Assembly: GCA_019100305.1 (NCBI GenBank)
Contig: JAHRHW010000157.1
Span: 1-9,315 of the forward strand
Length of the DNA: 9,315 bases
Direction of reading: 5' to 3'
Source of the DNA: Candidatus Thiodiazotropha taylori
Lineage (GTDB): Bacteria > Pseudomonadota > Gammaproteobacteria > Chromatiales > Chromatiaceae
Position numbers and translations under genes: made by a program. The notes below the pieces were generated by a model. It did not search any database. It worked only from the letters and a program-made list of their open reading frames with translations, and had not been told where the DNA came from. Shown here piece by piece: positions 6,214-9,315 of this stretch. Every line of letters begins with the position of its first letter. The stretch's first letter is position 1.

Positions 6214-6525
6214 CAATAATACGCTGTTTTTCGTGACAATGAGAACCCCTTTATTTGTTCTGGTTACTTTTTGGCCATTTTTTGCGCATCAGGCGCTTCC
6301 AGCGAGCCCTCAAGCCTTACAGATTACAGGGATAAACCGTTTTCAGTCCCAATCTGAAATAAAAAACCGGCAAACCCCGTTTATCACCCATCAAATCCCA
6401 TTGCTTTTCTGGTCTGCTCTGTTATTTGGTGATTTAATTGCGACTGAATTATCCGACAGTTTATTTTTGGCCATCGATTACCACCGCTTACCGCGCAAAA
6501 AAGTCTTGAGTTAAAGAGAATCAAC
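6214..6525. other. AT-richer divergent gap before gpmI, no convincing gene
   Basis: The divergent gap between arsR and gpmI spans 342 bases (6184-6525). An open frame on the plus strand (ATG 6239 to TAA 6512-6514, 91 residues) has a signal-peptide-like start but no ribosome site, and its remaining residues show no family resemblance; I do not call it a gene. Nested inverted repeats occur: GATAAAC/GTTTATC (6331-6337, 6379-6385) around TTTCAG/CTGAAA (6341-6346, 6354-6359). A weak gpmI promoter may be TTGCGA (6438-6443) and TTTATT (6460-6465), 16 bases apart. Confidence 0.5.
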
Positions 6526-8079
6526 ATGAGCGACAGACCTAAACCGGTCGTCCTGACCATTCTGGATGGTTGGGGTTATAGTGAAGACACAGAAGTAAAT
6601 GCCATCACAGAAGCCCGTACTCCGGTTTGGGATCGATTGTGGCGTGAGCATCCGCATACCCTGATTACCACGGCGGGAGCTGCCGTGGGGCTGCCGGGTG
6701 GTCAGATGGGCAACTCTGAAGTGGGTCATCTCAACCTGGGGGCCGGTCGAGTCGTCTACCAGGAGTTTACCCGAGTCTCCCGTTCAATCCGCACCGGCTC
6801 CTTCTTCACCAATCAGACGTTAACCGCCGCTGTGGATAAGGCGGTTGAGAGCGGTAAGACCGTGCATCTGCTTGGGCTGCTCTCTCCAGGCGGTGTGCAC
6901 AGTCACGAAGAACACATTCATGCGATGGCCAAGCTGGCGGTCGAACGTGGTGCCAAACAGGTCTATTTCCATGCTTTTCTGGATGGCCGGGATACTCCGC
7001 CGAAAAGTGCCGAAGCCTCCCTGGTCGCCCTGAATGAAGTGTTTGAATCATTGGGTGTGGGGCGTATCGCCAGTCTGATCGGGCGCTACTACGCAATGGA
7101 TCGGGATAACCGCTGGGAGCGGGTGGAGCAGGCCTACAATCTGCTGGTCGACGGCAAAGCGGAATATCAGGTGGAAGATGCGATCAGCGGACTGCACGAC
7201 GCTTATCAACGGGGTGAGACCGATGAGTTTGTCGCGTCGACCTCGGTAACCCCGGCCGACGCATCTCCTGCCAGAGTGGAAGATGGTGATGTGATGCTGT
7301 TTCTCAACTACCGGGCGGACCGGGCAAGACAACTCACCAAATCTTTTGTCGAGGCTGACTTTGATGCCTTCAAACGGGAGCGGGTTCCGGCCTTGGCGGA
7401 GTTTGTCAGCCTGACCCGTTACCACAAGCAGTTTGATATCCCGGTCGCCTTTCCTCCTGAGAAATTGCGTAATGTGTTTGGCGAATACATCGCCAAACAG
7501 GGTCTGCTACAGTTGCGTCTCGCTGAGACGGAGAAGTATGCCCATGTCACTTTCTTCTTCAATGGCGGGCGTGAAAAACCGTTTGAAGGTGAAGACCGGA
7601 TTCTGGTGCCCTCTCCCCAGGTCGCGACCTACGATCTGAAGCCGGAGATGAGCGCGGAAGAGGTGACGGACCATCTTGTCGAAGCCATCGAGAGCGGTAA
7701 ATACGACGTCATCGTCTGCAACTTCGCCAACAGCGACATGGTGGGTCATACCGGCAAGTTCGAGGCGGCCAAGCTGGCCATCGAAACCCTGGATCACTGC
7801 CTGGGTCGTGTGCTCAAGGCGCTCCATCGGGTCGATGGCGAGATGCTGGTCACCGCCGACCACGGCAATGCGGAACAGATGGAGGATCATATCAACCATC
7901 AGCCACACACGGCCCACACCACCAATCCGGTGCCGCTGGTCTATATTGGCCGGCATAACGCCCAGCTGCTTGAAGGCGGTGCACTCTGCGATATCTCCCC
8001 GACTCTGCTGAAGATCATGGGGTTGTCACAACCGGATGAGATGAAGGGGCGCTCTCTGATTGAGTTTGATGAGGCTTGA
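6526..8079 (+). CDS. gpmI: 2,3-bisphosphoglycerate-independent phosphoglycerate mutase
   Basis: GpmI interconverts 3- and 2-phosphoglycerate in glycolysis and gluconeogenesis using two Mn2+ ions. The 517 residues match the family length (E. coli about 514). The alkaline-phosphatase-like site is complete. It includes LDGWGY with metal ligand Asp14, GGQMGNSEVGHLNLGAGR with the phosphorylated Ser64, and FFFNGGREKPFEGEDR. NSDMVGHTG supplies Asp404 and His408, and TADHGNAEQM supplies Asp445 and His446. The inserted phosphotransferase domain occupies roughly residues 80-310 (GGVHSHEEHIHAM, FLDGRDTPPKSA, GRYYAMDRDNRWERV, NYRADRARQL). AAAGAGA precedes the ATG at good spacing. It is divergent from the arsR/yibN side and is followed after three bases by envC, as in E. 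coli. Confidence 0.98.
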   Translation: MSDRPKPVVLTILDGWGYSEDTEVNAITEARTPVWDRLWREHPHTLITTAGAAVGLPGGQMGNSEVGHLNLGAGRVVYQEFTRVSRSIRTGSFFTNQTLTAAVDKAVESGKTVHLLGLLSPGGVHSHEEHIHAMAKLAVERGAKQVYFHAFLDGRDTPPKSAEASLVALNEVFESLGVGRIASLIGRYYAMDRDNRWERVEQAYNLLVDGKAEYQVEDAISGLHDAYQRGETDEFVASTSVTPADASPARVEDGDVMLFLNYRADRARQLTKSFVEADFDAFKRERVPALAEFVSLTRYHKQFDIPVAFPPEKLRNVFGEYIAKQGLLQLRLAETEKYAHVTFFFNGGREKPFEGEDRILVPSPQVATYDLKPEMSAEEVTDHLVEAIESGKYDVIVCNFANSDMVGHTGKFEAAKLAIETLDHCLGRVLKALHRVDGEMLVTADHGNAEQMEDHINHQPHTAHTTNPVPLVYIGRHNAQLLEGGALCDISPTLLKIMGLSQPDEMKGRSLIEFDEA

Positions 8080-8082
8080 TCT

Positions 8083-9315
8083 GTGTTGCGTCTGAGTCGC
8101 CTTGCGGCGCTCTGTGCTGCTGGCTGTCTCGCCTTGATGGCGTTGCAGGTAGCAGCGGAGGACTCTGAAAAGGAGGCAAAGACAAAACTCGAAGAGGTCA
8201 AACGAAAGATTCAGACCCTGCAGCAGCAGTTGCGCAGTACGGAAGGCAAGCGGCAGGAGCAGAGCCAAGCGCTGCAGGAGATGGAAACAAAGATCGGTAC
8301 GCTGGCCCGCCGGATTCGGGTCACCGGGCAGAGTTTGAAGCGTCAACAGCGTCGTCTGTCGGAGTTGGAGGGTGAGCGGGCCGATGCCCGTCTGCGCCTG
8401 GATCAACATCGATCATCGCTGGAGCGACAGCTTCGCGCCGCCTACGCCATGGGCCGGCAGGAAAAAATGAAAATCCTGCTCAATCAACAAGATCCAGCAG
8501 TAGTCAGTCGGGTGATGGTGTATTACGATTACTTTAATACGGCCCGCCTGAAACAGATGGAACAGATTCGGGTGAATCTGCAGAAATTGAACACGATTGA
8601 GCAGCAAATTGCTCGGGAGGAGCAGCGCCTGCAACAACTCCAAGCTAAAAACCTGACTCAGAAGAAGCAGCTTGAAGCGGCTCAGTCGGGGCGTAAAAAG
8701 ATCATCGCCAGTCTCAACAGCCGATTGAAGAACAAAGGGCAGGAGCTGCAAAGTCTGAAGAGCGATGAGAAACAGCTGCAGTCTCTGCTGGAGGAGATAC
8801 AACAGGCGCTGGTGGATATCCCGATCAATCCAACCGCCCATGTCTCCTTTCAAAAGCGCAAAGGCAAGCTGCCCTGGCCATCCAGAGGCAAGCTGGTTGC
8901 CCGTTTCGGTTCCACCCGGGAGGTGGGTAAATTGAAATGGGACGGGGTGCTGATCTCTGCACCGGAAGGACAGGAGGTGCGGGCGATTCACCACGGTAGA
9001 GTGGCGTTTGCCGACTGGTTACGAGGCTTTGGTCTGCTGTTGATCATTGATCATGGTGAAGGCTTTATGAGTCTTTACGGGCACAATCAAAGTCTCTTCA
9101 AAGAGACTGGAGAGTGGGTGGAGCCAGGTGAGGTGGTTGCCCAGGTGGGTAATAGCGGGGGCCGCTCTTCATCGGGGGTCTATTTTGGAATCAGGCATAA
9201 CGGAAAGCCGAAAAATCCAACCCAATGGTGTCGTCGGATCCGGGGCCGGGTGATTGCGGGTAAGGCTGTGAAGGAACTATCTTTTTATCCAGTTACTCAC
9301 AACACACAGAGCGAC
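8083..9315 (+). CDS. envC: Murein hydrolase activator EnvC, 3' end outside window
   Basis: EnvC is a periplasmic protein that is recruited to the divider by FtsEX and switches on the amidases AmiA/AmiB to split septal peptidoglycan. The frame starts at GTG 8083, with GAGG eight bases upstream inside the end of gpmI; the gpmI TGA in the same frame rules out an earlier start. Residues 1-25 look like a signal peptide ending VAA before ED. A long coiled coil rich in Gln, Glu and Lys fills about residues 27-250, interrupted near 125-165 (RAAYAMGRQEKMKILLNQQD). From LPWP at 263 to NPTQW at 382 comes a LytM/M23 domain. It is degenerate: WDGVLI replaces the HxGxD zinc ligands and YFGIR the HxH, as in true EnvC, so it is an activator and not an enzyme. 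No stop occurs before 9315; at least 29 residues follow Trp382, more than in E. coli. Confidence 0.93.
   Translation, partial: MLRLSRLAALCAAGCLALMALQVAAEDSEKEAKTKLEEVKRKIQTLQQQLRSTEGKRQEQSQALQEMETKIGTLARRIRVTGQSLKRQQRRLSELEGERADARLRLDQHRSSLERQLRAAYAMGRQEKMKILLNQQDPAVVSRVMVYYDYFNTARLKQMEQIRVNLQKLNTIEQQIAREEQRLQQLQAKNLTQKKQLEAAQSGRKKIIASLNSRLKNKGQELQSLKSDEKQLQSLLEEIQQALVDIPINPTAHVSFQKRKGKLPWPSRGKLVARFGSTREVGKLKWDGVLISAPEGQEVRAIHHGRVAFADWLRGFGLLLIIDHGEGFMSLYGHNQSLFKETGEWVEPGEVVAQVGNSGGRSSSGVYFGIRHNGKPKNPTQWCRRIRGRVIAGKAVKELSFYPVTHNTQSD

Noticed and set aside
6331..6385. Riboswitch or structured leader for gpmI
   Set aside because: The nested inverted repeats are short, the inner stem is only six pairs, and no known riboswitch core could be recognised.
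8083..8160. Lipoprotein signal in EnvC at Cys15 (AAGC)
   Set aside because: The lipobox is poor, and a standard signal peptide ending VAA before ED explains the sequence better; EnvC is a soluble periplasmic protein.
8026..8994. Minus-strand frames of 127 and 193 residues over envC
   Set aside because: Leu-rich translations are the mirror of the Gln/Glu/Lys-rich coiled coil of envC; no motifs or ribosome sites support them.

Overview
The window looks like ordinary chromosome of a gammaproteobacterium. The block rhodanese (yibN) - secB - gpsA on the minus strand, divergent from gpmI - envC on the plus strand, follows the order I recall from Escherichia coli, where grxC lies between yibN and secB and cysE-trmL follows gpsA. 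Here grxC and cysE are absent, trmL is present but inverted, and an ArsR-family regulator gene sits in the divergent gap. The PEP-CTERM protein, the class 1B-type PyrD and the two-cysteine ArsR regulator suggest an environmental, possibly sulfur-metabolising lineage rather than an enteric one. That last point is inference.

Layout. Bases 1-666 (+) hold the C-terminal part of a PEP-CTERM surface or exported protein. A 138-base convergent gap with a hairpin follows. Bases 805-3050 (-) hold a two-gene unit: a class 1B-like dihydroorotate dehydrogenase, then a protein with a cNMP-binding-like domain and an HDOD domain. trmL (3085-3549, +) is head to head with pyrD across only 34 bases. A 155-base convergent gap with a hairpin and a 12-base direct repeat separates trmL from the yibN-secB-gpsA operon (5644 down to 3705, -). 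That operon has its own extended -10 promoter and is separated from arsR by a terminator. The arsR-like gene (6183-5821, -) has a 15-base perfect palindrome directly upstream. After a 342-base AT-richer gap come gpmI (6526-8079) and, three bases later, envC (8083 to the window end, +, incomplete).

How the genes relate. Most are housekeeping: pyrimidine synthesis (pyrD), tRNA wobble methylation (trmL), phospholipid precursor synthesis (gpsA), protein export (secB), glycolysis (gpmI) and septal peptidoglycan splitting (envC). The accessory interest is the ArsR regulator. Its Cys50/Cys116 pair has the spacing of persulfide-sensing SqrR/BigR-type repressors, and it lies next to a membrane-anchored rhodanese. 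No mobile element, CRISPR array, tRNA or rRNA was seen. I found no clear new multi-gene system; the best leads are the putative sulfur-responsive regulator with its operator, the PyrD lacking an adjacent PyrK, and the long C-terminal extension of EnvC.
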